Source: Mangrovibacter yixingensis (GTDB lineage: Bacteria > Pseudomonadota > Gammaproteobacteria > Enterobacterales > Enterobacteriaceae). From it: a stretch of 64,000 bases of DNA. The stretch lies in contig NZ_JAIVKM010000003.1 in the NCBI RefSeq assembly GCF_020523985.1, positions 310,001-374,000 on the forward strand. The letters run 5' to 3'. Below are positions 39,262 through 47,419 of this stretch, one piece after another. Every line of letters begins with the position of its first letter. Positions within the stretch are counted from its first letter, which is position 1. Made by a program: the position numbers and the translations under genes. The notes below the pieces were generated by a model. It saw only the letters and a program-made list of their open reading frames with translations. It was not told where the DNA came from and searched no databases.

Positions 39262-39637
39262 AGGCCTTGCCGTACACCACGGGCAGAATGCTAATTATTT
39301 TCTTGCTCATCATGTCTGGTTTTCGGTTATTTGGCATTAGCGGTTTGGCACTTTAATGCAAATTGTGTGGGGGTGGGTGGAACTGAGGGGCAACACATAT
39401 GTTTAAAAAAACGTGTTTTATCGACATATCGCCAGAACGTGTCGATACCGTAAACATGTTTGGGCCATATGTTTAAAAAAATGCGTTTTATCGACATATT
39501 GATGGTGGGATTGTAAGCCTGGCAAGGTGCTTAATGCCTGAGCGGTTCTGGTTCGGTGAGTAAAGGCAGACCGGGAAAACCTTAAGCAAAAGCGAGTGCT
39601 ATAATACTAATCCCGTTCCTGCTTTGGGAATACCACA
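39262..39637. repeat. Intergenic region with three bipartite ATGTTTA/TATCGACA repeats
   Basis: Two 34-bp direct copies (39396-39429, 39466-39499; 32 of 34 identical) each contain ATGTTTA-N13-TATCGACA. Between them an inverted copy has the same halves with a 3-bp gap (TGTCGATA at 39440, TAAACAT at 39451). The gaps differ by 10 bp, one helical turn. The array lies between the divergent DMT and LprI-like genes; the binding protein is unknown. Confidence 0.7.
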
Positions 39638-40054
39638 ATGCCTTTAAAACACATCCCGTGCGCTTTACTGCTATTACTCCCCTTTTCAGTCTTTGCCGCG
39701 CGCCCAGGAGAGAGTATTGATAACGCGCTTCTACAGTGCAAAAACAACGCAGAAAATACACTTGCATCGCAACTCTGCTATAAAACCGCCATTACACAAT
39801 GGGATGCTGAATTGGGGAAACAATATAAATTACTCATGAACGGGCAACCAGAAAATGTACGTGTCGCGCTACGTGACTCACAACGGTTATGGATTAAATA
39901 CCGGGATACATACATTGAGGCGATGAAAACATATTACCAACAAGAACAAGGCACCATATGGGGGCTTGTGGCTGCTGAGAGCATAATGAATATTACTCGC
40001 GACAAAGCGCTCGACTTGTATCGTTTAAGAAACAGCACAAATCTGGGTGATTAA
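39638..40054 (+). CDS. LprI-like (DUF1311) periplasmic protein
   Basis: 138 residues. A signal peptide ends near VFAA (residue about 21). The mature part has the DUF1311/LprI N-terminal layout: spaced Cys (LLQCKNN...SQLCYKTA), WDAELGKQYK and LRDSQRLWIKYRD. LprI is a lysozyme inhibitor in mycobacteria; here the role is an inference. A second member of the family lies at 53063. Confidence 0.8.
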   Translation: MPLKHIPCALLLLLPFSVFAARPGESIDNALLQCKNNAENTLASQLCYKTAITQWDAELGKQYKLLMNGQPENVRVALRDSQRLWIKYRDTYIEAMKTYYQQEQGTIWGLVAAESIMNITRDKALDLYRLRNSTNLGD

Positions 40055-40067
40055 ATGGATACACCGC

Positions 40068-40307
40068 TCACTCATCGACCTCGTCTTTCTCAAACGCAAA
40101 CAGTGCGCTGATATCAACATTCAACCCTTTGGCTAATACGTTGATCACTTCCAAAGTAGGATTACGAACTCCGCGTTCAATGCCACTGACGTAAGTCCTG
40201 TCCAGCCCGCATTTATCCGCAAAGGCTTCCTGAGAAAGACCAGACTGTAATCTGAGTTTCTTGATGTGTGCGCCAAAAAACGCCTGAATGTGCGAGGATT
40301 TTTTCAT
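40068..40307 (-). CDS. XRE-family regulator
   Basis: 79 residues, a complete HTH_3 domain (LRLQSGLSQEAFADKCGLDRTYVSGIERGVRNPT, about 18-52). It is typical of small C-protein or phage-type repressors. Operators of the form GACT-N3-AGTC lie 38 bp upstream and in the promoter of the facing Ner-like gene. The start overlaps a short upstream frame by ATGA. Confidence 0.85.
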   Translation of the reverse strand: MKKSSHIQAFFGAHIKKLRLQSGLSQEAFADKCGLDRTYVSGIERGVRNPTLEVINVLAKGLNVDISALFAFEKDEVDE

Positions 40308-40453
40308 CCCGCTAACATGGCCTGATGTTGCTTATCAGACCACGGACTATAAGTCACAATTAACGCACAATTCCCCAGACAGATCGCAAACCAGTGCAAA
40401 ACCATCAAGAAGCCGACTGAACAAATACAACTAATGTAACTGACGCCATTCAT
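40304..40453 (-). CDS. Possible 49-residue hydrophobic peptide coupled to the XRE gene
   Basis: A frame starting at ATG 40453 ends in an ATGA overlap with the XRE start. Residues 5-35 are strongly hydrophobic (SYISCICSVGFLMVLHWFA). The ribosome site is weak, and the first operator lies inside it, so it may be chance. Confidence 0.3.
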   Translation of the reverse strand: MNGVSYISCICSVGFLMVLHWFAICLGNCALIVTYSPWSDKQHQAMLAG

Positions 40454-40576
40454 TACATATTCTTTCAGCCTGCCACGAGTTTCCAATCAAAATTGACGTC
40501 GTTATGTTGATTATAGTTAAACGGACTATAAGTCACATTTCATTCATGTTAGCCTCTCAAAAAGTGACTGATAGTC
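40345..40576. promoter_or_regulatory. Three matching operators of the XRE/Ner switch
   Basis: GACT-ATA-AGTC at 40345-40355 and 40524-40534 lie in an identical 17-bp context (ACGGACTATAAGTCACA); GACT-GAT-AGTC is at 40566-40576. The last two sit just before the Ner-like gene (start 40596). Binding by the XRE protein is inferred from position and symmetry. Confidence 0.65.
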
Positions 40577-40595
40577 TACAAAAGGAGCAATTATC

Positions 40596-40859
40596 ATGAC
40601 CAACACAGACTGGCATGCGGCAGATATTATTGCTGCACTGCGTAAGAAAGGGACGTCCATGGCCGCGGTTTCCCGGGAAGCGGGGCTGGCATCTTCCACG
40701 CTATCGAATGCACTTACCCGCCCCTGGCCCAGAGGCGAAATACTGATTGCAACGGCAATTGGCGTGGATGCCAGCGAGATTTGGCCGAGCCGTTATTTTG
40801 ATAAGCAAGGAATGCGGATAGACCGCGCAGCCATGATGCGCATAAAGAATGCGGTTTGA
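40596..40859 (+). CDS. Ner/Nlp-family DNA-binding protein
   Basis: 87 residues. WHAADIIAALRKKGTSMAAVSREAGLASSTLSNALTRPWPRGE is the Mu Ner/SfsB-type helix-turn-helix. RBS AAGGAG precedes ATG 40596. It is divergent from the XRE gene with shared operators, resembling a small phage-type genetic switch. Confidence 0.85.
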   Translation: MTNTDWHAADIIAALRKKGTSMAAVSREAGLASSTLSNALTRPWPRGEILIATAIGVDASEIWPSRYFDKQGMRIDRAAMMRIKNAV

Positions 40860-40867
40860 TTATTCGG

Positions 40868-41049
40868 CACGCCGGTAAAGGGCGTGTCAGATAGATGAAA
40901 AAGAAGGGAAATGCGTGGTTTTTCCTTCTTTTTAGTTAGCAGCCGAAAATCAATAACTTGATTTTCCTGGTTTTTTATTGGGTGTCACCCTCTTGTTCTG
41001 TGCAGACATGAGGTTTGTCATCAGGCTCGCAAGCCCGTAAAGGGCGTGT
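40868..41049 (-). repeat. MITE-like repeat (copy 2, inverted) between duplicated hairpin sequences
   Basis: In reverse orientation this matches copy 1 (14320-14460) along its whole length with about ten scattered differences. GTAAAGGGCGTGT flanks it at 40875-40887 and 41037-41049; the left flank forms a CACGCC/GGCGTG hairpin right after the Ner-like stop. The same internal hairpins and T tracts are present. Confidence 0.75.
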
Positions 41050-41194
41050 TTGGTGAAGAGTACCCTTGATAAAGACGTTTACCATACTCAACTGTAATAC
41101 CAGATTATTTTCAGGGAATTGCTACTGTATTTTGAAAAAAACACCTGCTATGGTTCTCAACCAGTATATCGTTGAGTGTCTGCAGGAGTGAATA

Positions 41195-41521
41195 ATGGAT
41201 GACACACAATTGGAAATTAAATTGCGTGCAAATGGCTTTTCAGAAAAGAACATTATTCTTCTAAGGAAAAGGTTACAAACGCCGGATGGCGAACTCAAAA
41301 CACTGCACATTTTACTGAGTGAGCTAAGAAAACGATTTTATATCTCTGTTGCCATTGTGATATTCATGTTTTTAATGGCAGGGTATGCAACATTCGCCAG
41401 AAACACGGGGAATGGTTACTGGTACTTTGGGGCTATCATTATTTTATGTATTTATCTTTTTGCTGCCACACCAATAGGAATTGCATGGAAAGCTACCCGT
41501 TTCCTGAACAAGGAGGGGTAA
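41195..41521 (+). CDS. Small membrane protein of unknown function
   Basis: 108 residues. A charged N-terminal half (LEIKLRANGFSEKNIILLRKRLQ) is followed by two membrane helices (about 50-70 and 78-97). GGAG lies eight bases before the start (caggagtgaataATG). No family recognised; it marks the left edge of the Hcp island. Confidence 0.6.
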   Translation: MDDTQLEIKLRANGFSEKNIILLRKRLQTPDGELKTLHILLSELRKRFYISVAIVIFMFLMAGYATFARNTGNGYWYFGAIIILCIYLFAATPIGIAWKATRFLNKEG

Positions 41522-41532
41522 CCTCCTTGCTC

Positions 41533-41785
41533 TTACTTCCCACTGCTATCTGAATGGGATGTTTTATCCATATCGTATAATTTTTTTCCTGCTTTCCCCA
41601 TTTCGAATGCCATAAATTCCAGGGCCATAGTAGATATTTTCCGGGTTAAATCACCAGGTAACCAATACCTGGCTGTGCTGCAAGCCACGCAACTCAATAC
41701 TCCCTTCTCTGCCTGTGACATCAGAAGAACCGCGGATCAGCACACCGCCGTCATCATTCAAAATCAAGTGGACTGGTACAGCCAT
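41533..41785 (-). pseudogene. Hcp-family remnant (degenerate module 3)
   Basis: From ATG 41785 the frame reads MAVPVHLILNDDGG and GREGSIELRGLQHS, nearly the same as the Hcp at 46915, then stops after 44 residues. The downstream bases no longer encode Hcp; in another frame they read MALEFMAFEMGKAGKKLYD. A broken cargo gene. Confidence 0.75.
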
Positions 41786-41803
41786 TGATTAAACTCCTTG
41801 CGA

Positions 41804-42134
41804 TTAGTCGTACAGCCATTCCCTGGCTTTAGCTGATTGAATGAACATATCAATAGTGAAATCGGGAATATGCACGGGTTCAGTTTTTGCAAAGGGATTC
41901 CATGACAATTGAAACCTGGGATAATAGGTTTCAATGTGGAAAGCTGACATATCCACATTGAACTCTTTAGCGTAATCCTCGATAAGTTCCTCAATATCAT
42001 CCTAGTCCAGCTTTACATCAAAATGAATATTTGAAGATGCAGTAAAGGTGTCGTATTTCTTTTTTTCGGAATATATAACAACCACTACGCATAGTGAAAA
42101 GCTCGATTACTCGTTGTTCAATATTACCTACCAT
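41804..42134 (-). pseudogene. DUF1493 remnant (degenerate module 3)
   Basis: ATG 42134 starts VGNIEQRVIELFT; after a frameshift and a TAG codon near 42000 the frame continues DDIEELIEDYAKEFNVDM... and ends SAKAREWLYD, the DUF1493 C-terminus. It sits 18 bp before the Hcp remnant, the same order as at 47.4-47.7 kb. Confidence 0.75.
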
Positions 42135-42226
42135 AATTTATCATTACCCCGTGCTATGGTGTTGTAATCACGTACAGAGCAATAAGTGATTTGAGTTACA
42201 TCGGCTATTAAAATAACTTCACAACT
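42131..42226 (-). pseudogene. C-terminal scrap of an STM2901-like gene (module 3)
   Basis: On the minus strand the bases encode VILIADVTQITYCSVRDYNTIARGNDKLW then stop, overlapping the DUF1493 remnant start. The copy at 47.74 kb ends with the same VRDYNTIAxxxD pattern. Upstream sequence is lost. Confidence 0.65.
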
Positions 42227-42343
42227 GATTGAGGTTGAACTACTTCCCAATTATGATATGTAGTACATAGCTCAGCGTTTACCAACCAGCACAAACAAGT
42301 GTACACTCTTAATAGGAATTAATTAAACAGAGGATGTAACATT

Positions 42344-42826
42344 ATGGCGATACCAGCGTATATGTGGCTAAGGGATGATGGCGGTGCTCTTATCAAGGGT
42401 GGTGTGGATGTTCAGGATAGAGAATTCAGCATTGAGATAAAAGGCTTTCATCACAACCTAATGATTCCAACTGATAACGCTACCGGCAAGGTAACCGGAA
42501 CGCGGATGCACTCGCCGATGCTTGTAGTAAAAGAGTTTGACTATTCCAGCCCGTATATTTATAAAGCCGTAGCTACCGGGCAAAATCTTAAATCAGCAGA
42601 GATAAAATGGTACAATATTAATGACGCAGGACAAGAGGTGGAATATTTTAATATGCTACTTGAAGGTGTCCGTATTGTCTCTATTTCACCCACAATGGCA
42701 TCCGTGGATAATCCAAATGAAAACCATATGGAAACTGTCGAAATGCGCTATGAAAAGATAACGTGGAAACATTGCGATGGTAATATTATCTATACTGACT
42801 CATGGAATGATCGGGTTACAGCATGA
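42344..42826 (+). CDS. Hcp-family type VI secretion tube/effector protein (orphan)
   Basis: 160 residues of the Hcp1 family: AYMWLRDDGGALIKGG at the start, GFHHNLMIPTDNATGKVTG and FDYSSPYIYKAVATGQNLKSAEIKWY in the middle, and METVEMRYEKITWKHCDGNI near the end. GAGG lies upstream of ATG 42344. No TssB/TssC or other type VI genes are in the window, so it is an orphan cargo. It converges on the DUF1493 gene 23 bp away. Confidence 0.9.
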   Translation: MAIPAYMWLRDDGGALIKGGVDVQDREFSIEIKGFHHNLMIPTDNATGKVTGTRMHSPMLVVKEFDYSSPYIYKAVATGQNLKSAEIKWYNINDAGQEVEYFNMLLEGVRIVSISPTMASVDNPNENHMETVEMRYEKITWKHCDGNIIYTDSWNDRVTA

Positions 42827-42848
42827 AATGATTAAGGGGCGTTGCTCC

Positions 42849-43166
42849 TTAATCATATAACCAATACCCTACTTTAGCAGATTCAATTATCATTTCCAGA
42901 GTTAGCATTTTAAACCTGTGGTTACGCCAATCTTTTTTAAGCCTAAACTGCCACCAATAGAACTCCGGCATAAAATAGTTATCTAAATTAAAATTTCCGT
43001 GAGCAATACCGTACCGCGTAAACAGGTCAAATAACATTTCCTCCAAATCCTCTTGTATGAAGTTAAAATGCTCTTGAAACGACCATTCTTTCTGTGCAGG
43101 ATTTTTTCGTTCACCGTATTTCTCGGTGACATAATCTAAAAGTTCCTGCTCATCGGGTAACAGCAT
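42849..43166 (-). CDS. DUF1493 protein (module 2)
   Basis: 105 residues from ATG 43166; the TGATG junction overlaps the STM2901-like stop. MLLPDEQELLDYVTEKYGER at the start and MLTLEMIIESAKVGYWLYD at the end are typical of the DUF1493 family of small cytoplasmic proteins found near Hcp genes. Nearly identical in nucleotide sequence to 46213-46530, showing recent duplication. Role as immunity or chaperone is unproven. Confidence 0.8.
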   Translation of the reverse strand: MLLPDEQELLDYVTEKYGERKNPAQKEWSFQEHFNFIQEDLEEMLFDLFTRYGIAHGNFNLDNYFMPEFYWWQFRLKKDWRNHRFKMLTLEMIIESAKVGYWLYD

Positions 43167-43615
43167 CAGAAATAAGCCCACTCAATCCGATCTTTAGGCC
43201 GGACTATGATGTTATATTTATTTCTCGTTTCTCTGGCAACTACAGCAAGCATGACCACAGCTTGAGCGTAGCCAATATGAGGAACAGCCCTCCCAACTAT
43301 TGCCCCGAGCTTATTAGTTGCCCGGCTATGGCCCATTACACTAGTTTCGATCCTCATCCCCCACGGAAGGCGGACATTCTTGAGGATTCTACGAGATAAC
43401 TTCGAGGCTATACTAGTACGTTTTACCTTTGACCCCAGTACAACTCGCTTAGGTAGAATAGGTTGCCCGGCCAGAATCATTGCTGCTGTTTCAACTCCCC
43501 AACCAGTACGATCAGCAAAGCCCTCGAGAAATATTAGCCAGAATAATTCTTGTTGTGTAACGTTAGCGTGACCATTATAAAAATATGTTCCATTTAGCTC
43601 TTCAGTAGTATCCAT
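43166..43615 (-). CDS. STM2901-like protein (module 2, intact)
   Basis: 149 residues from ATG 43615 with GAAGGG upstream. MDTTEELNGTYFYNGHANVTQQELFWLIFLEGF matches the STM2901 family seen near SPI-1 in Salmonella. Hydrophobic patches suggest membrane association. Coupled to the DUF1493 gene downstream. The copy at 47.7-48.2 kb carries two frameshifts. Confidence 0.75.
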   Translation of the reverse strand: MDTTEELNGTYFYNGHANVTQQELFWLIFLEGFADRTGWGVETAAMILAGQPILPKRVVLGSKVKRTSIASKLSRRILKNVRLPWGMRIETSVMGHSRATNKLGAIVGRAVPHIGYAQAVVMLAVVARETRNKYNIIVRPKDRIEWAYF

Positions 43616-43800
43616 CAGTAACCCTTCACTCCCTGTGTTTTGTATGCTTATCGTACTATTTGAGTAATCGGGCTGACGAAAGTTTTTTGCCGGGTAAATT
43701 CTGAATTCAGGCAATAAGTGATGTTGGTGGGAAAGTGCAAACGGCAAGACTGGCAGAACCGGAACCATCGATGTTGGTAAACCAGAGCATATTTAATTAG

Positions 43801-44034
43801 TTAGCGCTTTACTAAGCACAGCCTCGCCAGTGGCGGTGTTAAAATGCAGATAAAAGCAGTCACCATTACCCTGACCTGGCTTCGCGCCTGCACCACCCCA
43901 CCGTAGCTTCTGGTATAACCTAACTGAATCAAATAATCCCGCAACGGCTTAATACTCGTTACCCCCAGCTCTGGTTGCTGGAAAAACACGCTTGGTGAGC
44001 TTCGCTGCGCTTCAGGTCATGCACCCAATACTCA
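43801..44034 (-). pseudogene. Decayed open frame of unknown origin
   Basis: Minus-strand reading PELGVTSIKPLRDYLIQLGYTR shifts frame to GDCFYLHFNTATGEAVLSKALTN and stops near 43798. The composition looks coding, but the family is not recognised. A shorter copy lies at 48370-48500. Confidence 0.4.
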
Positions 44035-44036
44035 GG

Positions 44037-44155
44037 TTTTGAATACCTGTTTACGATGCCAGCCAACATATTGTTCAGAGGGCCACAACGATTTGTCATG
44101 AAGAAGGTGTAACAACTGGCCGTTCCGTTGCCAGAACAGATTGTCTGCCACCATC
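44037..44155 (-). pseudogene. 3'-end fragment of the HNH restriction gene
   Basis: The minus-strand frame matches the last 40 codons of the gene at 48539-49411 (ending near EQYVGWHRKQVFKT). It is left over from the duplication of the module. Confidence 0.75.
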
Positions 44156-44227
44156 GTCGGCAACATTTATGCTGCGACAGATACCTTACATTGACTTTTC
44201 ACTCGGCAGGTTGTTTACTTTTTTTAT

Positions 44228-44238
44228 TATAGTTACAC
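44228..44238 (+). promoter_or_regulatory. AbiE promoter/operator copy
   Basis: TATAGTTACAC then N4-AGTGAA lies 13 bp before the abiEi ATG; TATAGT could be a -10 element, implying a nearly leaderless mRNA. The same box recurs after abiEii at 45950-45960. Confidence 0.45.
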
Positions 44239-44251
44239 CCTGAGTGAATCT

Positions 44252-45025
44252 ATGGCATCAAAAATAAACTGGTTATTGCAAAACACCTCTCCGGGAAGCC
44301 TGGTTTTGCAATCCTGGCTAACCCGGAACAACATATCGCCTTCTCTGGCCTTTAAATACGCACAAAGTGGCTGGCTGAAAAAACTGCGGGCTGGCGTTTA
44401 TGCGCGCCCAGGGCGAGAACCAGACTGGAGTGATGCGCTATGGTGCCTGCAAAGCCAGCTTGAAGCGCCGGTGCATTTGGCCGGGCTGAGTAGTCTTTCC
44501 TGGCAGGGCCGTTCCCATTACCTGCAACTTAAGCAGAGTCAATGCTGGCTTAGCGTTGAAAATAAAACGATATTACCCAAATGGTTTAAAGAATTTCCCG
44601 GCGTTGACTGGCTGATGGTATCGAGCCTGAAGCTCCCTAAATTGGGTGAGAAGTACCGAACTGAGCTTGAAGTAAAAGGGAAAAAAATAACTGCCAGTGC
44701 ACCAGAACTGGCAGCCTACGAGCTATTAAGCGCAGTACCTCAGGAAATCTCATTTGAGCACGCCGCCGAGCTTTTTCAGGGGCTGGTCAATCTCAACCCA
44801 CGTAAAGTGGAGAAGCTGCTTACACTCAGCCAGTCCGTACAAACCAAACGCCTGTATCTGTTTTTCGCCAGTTTCTATGAACATGCATGGTTTAAACGTG
44901 TGGATACCAGCAAAATCGACCAGGGATCCGGCAAGCGACAAGTCGCTGTAAATGGCAAGCTGGACACGCAATACCAGATTACTGTGCCCGAAAATTTTAT
45001 TAAGAAGGGAATAAGCCATGGATAA
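44252..45025 (+). CDS. abiEi: AbiEi-family antitoxin (type IV toxin-antitoxin)
   Basis: 257 residues. An N-terminal winged helix (about 15-70, LARGVYAR-like LRAGVYARPGREP) is followed by the AbiEi C-terminal domain (SAPELAAYELLSAVPQ). It represses the operon and blocks the AbiEii toxin. No clear ribosome site precedes ATG 44252, consistent with a short leader. Overlaps the toxin gene by 8 bp. Confidence 0.88.
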   Translation: MASKINWLLQNTSPGSLVLQSWLTRNNISPSLAFKYAQSGWLKKLRAGVYARPGREPDWSDALWCLQSQLEAPVHLAGLSSLSWQGRSHYLQLKQSQCWLSVENKTILPKWFKEFPGVDWLMVSSLKLPKLGEKYRTELEVKGKKITASAPELAAYELLSAVPQEISFEHAAELFQGLVNLNPRKVEKLLTLSQSVQTKRLYLFFASFYEHAWFKRVDTSKIDQGSGKRQVAVNGKLDTQYQITVPENFIKKGISHG

Positions 45026-45935
45026 AGCCTCCCCTTACTACCGCCAGGTCGCCCTGCTGGTGCGAGCATTACCCTATGTCGCTAACGAGCCCTGTTTTGC
45101 GCTGAAAGGGGGTACAGCGATCAACTTATTCATTCGCGATTTCCCCCGATTGTCTGTTGATATCGATCTGGCCTACATCCCGCTGGAAAGCAGAGAGGTT
45201 GCGTTGCCCAACGTGCGGGAAGCGCTCACCCGCATCGCCGCTGAACTGGAAGCGCAAGCCGGGATCCATGCAGTGCTTCAAACCCATAATCCCGATGAGA
45301 TGCGCATCATTGTCACCACTGACAACGCACAAATTAAAATTGAAGTCTCGCCAGTTGCCCGGGGAACATTATATCCACCGCAAGAACGCGACGTCGTGGA
45401 AGCCGTGGAGGAAGAATTTGGTTTTGCCGCGATCCCAGTTGTCTCACTGCCTGACTTGTACGGCGGCAAGCTATGTGCTGCGTTAGATCGCCAGCATCCC
45501 AGAGACTTTTACGACGTCAAAATGCTACTTGATACACAAGGAATCGACCGCGCTATATTCAATGGTTTTATCGCTTACTTGCTAAGCCATAATCGCCCAT
45601 TGTCCGAAGTGCTTAGCCCACGCTGGAAGGATATTACTGAACCTTTTCAAAATGAATTCAGCGGTATGACCTTTGAGCAGGTCTCACTGGAAGAGCTAAG
45701 AGAGATCCCAGAAAGAATGCTCAGCGCGTTGAAAGCGCATTTTACTCAACGGGATTTCGACTTCCTGATGTCATTTAAACGTGGCGAGCCTGACTGGAAT
45801 TTAGCATCAGAGCCCCACATTCAGAATTTGCCAGCAGTTCAATGGAAGCTGCGCAATATTGGACGGATGTCGGACGAAAAGCGCACGCAGTCCCTGGAGA
45901 AACTGGAAAAGGTTATAACAGAATGGCTGGGGTAG
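45018..45935 (+). CDS. abiEii: AbiEii nucleotidyltransferase toxin
   Basis: 305 residues of the AbiEii/AbiGii family. FALKGGTAINLF supplies the GGT-N nucleotide motif and RLSVDIDLAY the metal-binding Asp pair; LYGGKLCAALDRQHPRDFYDV is the conserved family block. It transfers nucleotides to cellular targets (tRNA or protein) during phage attack in characterised relatives. Confidence 0.92.
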   Translation: MDKASPYYRQVALLVRALPYVANEPCFALKGGTAINLFIRDFPRLSVDIDLAYIPLESREVALPNVREALTRIAAELEAQAGIHAVLQTHNPDEMRIIVTTDNAQIKIEVSPVARGTLYPPQERDVVEAVEEEFGFAAIPVVSLPDLYGGKLCAALDRQHPRDFYDVKMLLDTQGIDRAIFNGFIAYLLSHNRPLSEVLSPRWKDITEPFQNEFSGMTFEQVSLEELREIPERMLSALKAHFTQRDFDFLMSFKRGEPDWNLASEPHIQNLPAVQWKLRNIGRMSDEKRTQSLEKLEKVITEWLG

Positions 45936-45944
45936 TTTATTAAA

Positions 45945-45970
45945 TTCACTATAGTTACACGAATAGTGAA
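45945..45970. promoter_or_regulatory. Palindrome after abiEii matching the upstream operator
   Basis: TTCACTAT (45945-45952) and ATAGTGAA (45963-45970) are inverted copies. TATAGTTACAC at 45950-45960 repeats the promoter box at 44228-44238. The following 242 bp hold no gene. Confidence 0.6.
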
Positions 45971-46212
45971 ACTATATAATTTGTTATAAACCAGAAAAGT
46001 TCTCCTTGGGATCAATTGCCTTCCAACACTTAAAACCAGGGTGGCTATTGGCTTTGTTGACGACCTGGTTTGCCAGTGGCACCCTCTCACGAATAAGTGC
46101 TTTATGATGCAAGCTCGTTTTCTGCATTGGTTGTAAATTTTAAAAGTGAATTATCGATAGCCTCACTTGTATTATCAGCAAACACAGAGAAGGGGAATAG
46201 CCATATATAAAA

Positions 46213-46530
46213 TTAGTCATACAACCATTTTCCGGCTTTAGCCGATTCAATTATCATTTCCAGAGTTAGCATTTTAAACCTGTGGTTACGCCAATCTTTT
46301 TTAAGCCTAAACTGCCACCAGTAGAACTCCGGCATAAAATAGTTATCTAAATTAAAGTTGCCGTGAGTAATACCGTACCGCGCAAACAGGTCAAATAGCA
46401 TTTCCTCCAAATCCTCTTGTATGAAGTTAAAATGCTCTTGAAACGACCATTCCTTCTGTGCAGGTTTTTCTCGTTCACCGTATTTCTCGGTGACATAGTC
46501 TAAGAGTTCCTGCTCATCGGATAACAGCAT
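46213..46530 (-). CDS. DUF1493 protein (module 1, second copy)
   Basis: 105 residues from ATG 46530. Almost identical to 42849-43166 in sequence: MLLSDEQELLDYVTEKYGER and SAKAGKWLYD. It overlaps the CdiI-like gene by 17 bp and ends the module-1 operon. Confidence 0.8.
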   Translation of the reverse strand: MLLSDEQELLDYVTEKYGEREKPAQKEWSFQEHFNFIQEDLEEMLFDLFARYGITHGNFNLDNYFMPEFYWWQFRLKKDWRNHRFKMLTLEMIIESAKAGKWLYD

Positions 46531-46801
46531 TCTGAACCTGCCGTAAAAAATCTTCTGGCGTTGTTCCCCACAACTCAGGCAAGAAGTACTCGCCATAACG
46601 AGTTCTGAACGCATGATCTAACTGTGAGCCCAGGGAGAGAAAAAAACGAATATCCTCAAGTAACCTGGCTTGCATCCCTTTGCCGGATTGCCTGAGATAA
46701 GCATCAATTTTCGGTCTGATTTCATCACTGCCATCAATCAGGTCATAGTCACGCCCAAAATAGTTCATGATGAGGTTATCCAGCTCAAGCTCTTTATTCA
46801 T
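46514..46801 (-). CDS. CdiI-like immunity protein
   Basis: 95 residues, acidic. LDNLIMNYFGRDYDLIDGSDE and YFLPELWGTTPEDFLRQVQ resemble the contact-dependent inhibition immunity family (CdiI_2 type). No CdiA or Rhs toxin is present, so it is an orphan immunity gene or protects against an Hcp-borne toxin. It lies 113 bp downstream of the Hcp gene. Confidence 0.7.
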   Translation of the reverse strand: MNKELELDNLIMNYFGRDYDLIDGSDEIRPKIDAYLRQSGKGMQARLLEDIRFFLSLGSQLDHAFRTRYGEYFLPELWGTTPEDFLRQVQNAVIR

Positions 46802-46914
46802 ATCAGAACCCGGAACAATTTATATTGAAGCCAGAAAAATAGGGCTTCTCATTGTAGGAAGTTATCTCAACCCGATGGTCATTTCACCTGATGGCACATC
46901 AATCGCATTTTCTT

Positions 46915-47400
46915 TTATGCTTGATTCTTTTCATTCCATGAGTCAGAGTGCATTATATTTCCGTGGTTATGTAAGTGGGTGATTTTTTCATAGCTTAATG
47001 AAACATCTTCCATATGCCCCGTACCTGTCACTGTGCGCGTATAGTGCATAACAGGACTAACGCTAACAACCCGAACATTCTCTAAAGTGATTGTATAATA
47101 TTCTTCTTCCTGCCCGCTGTAATTAATATGATAAAACTTAAATTCAGCACTTTTTAATACCTGCCCTGTTGCAACCGCCTTGAACAAATGAGGAGATGAT
47201 TTATCTATCTCTTTTGTGAAGTTGAATGGTGTATGCTGGCGATTTCCTGTAATTTTTCCGGTTAACATATCAGTAGGTATGATTAGAGAATGTTGCAAGC
47301 TACGTAGTTCAATGCTTCCTTCACGCCCGTGAATATCACAAGACCCCATAATCTGCGATCCGCCGTCATCATTCAAAATCAAGTGGACTGGTACAGCCAT
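46915..47400 (-). CDS. Hcp-family protein (module 1)
   Basis: 161 residues: MAVPVHLILNDDGGSQIMGS, HSLIIPTDMLTGKITGNRQH, SPHLFKAVATGQVLKSAEFKFY and a C-terminal VSLSYEKITHLHNHGNI. Full Hcp1 length without a fused toxin. It follows a DUF1493 gene by 19 bp. The partner of the STM2901-DUF1493-Hcp arrangement. Confidence 0.9.
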   Translation of the reverse strand: MAVPVHLILNDDGGSQIMGSCDIHGREGSIELRSLQHSLIIPTDMLTGKITGNRQHTPFNFTKEIDKSSPHLFKAVATGQVLKSAEFKFYHINYSGQEEEYYTITLENVRVVSVSPVMHYTRTVTGTGHMEDVSLSYEKITHLHNHGNIMHSDSWNEKNQA

Positions 47401-47419
47401 TTTTAACGCTCCTTGCTAA

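Larger units (their letters stand above)
43575..44155. repeat. Long direct repeat, left copy (partner 48150-48657)
   Basis: Sequence from the start of the STM2901-like gene through its upstream region to the 3' end of an HNH endonuclease gene is repeated at 48150-48657 with only scattered differences; the right copy lacks about 75 bp (near 43815-43890 of the left). The repeats bound about 4 kb with the AbiE, DUF1493, CdiI-like and Hcp genes. Confidence 0.85.

Noticed and set aside
46767..46982. 71-residue plus-strand frame between Hcp and the CdiI-like gene
   Set aside because: It overlaps both flanking real genes on the opposite strand and lacks a ribosome site; chance open frame.
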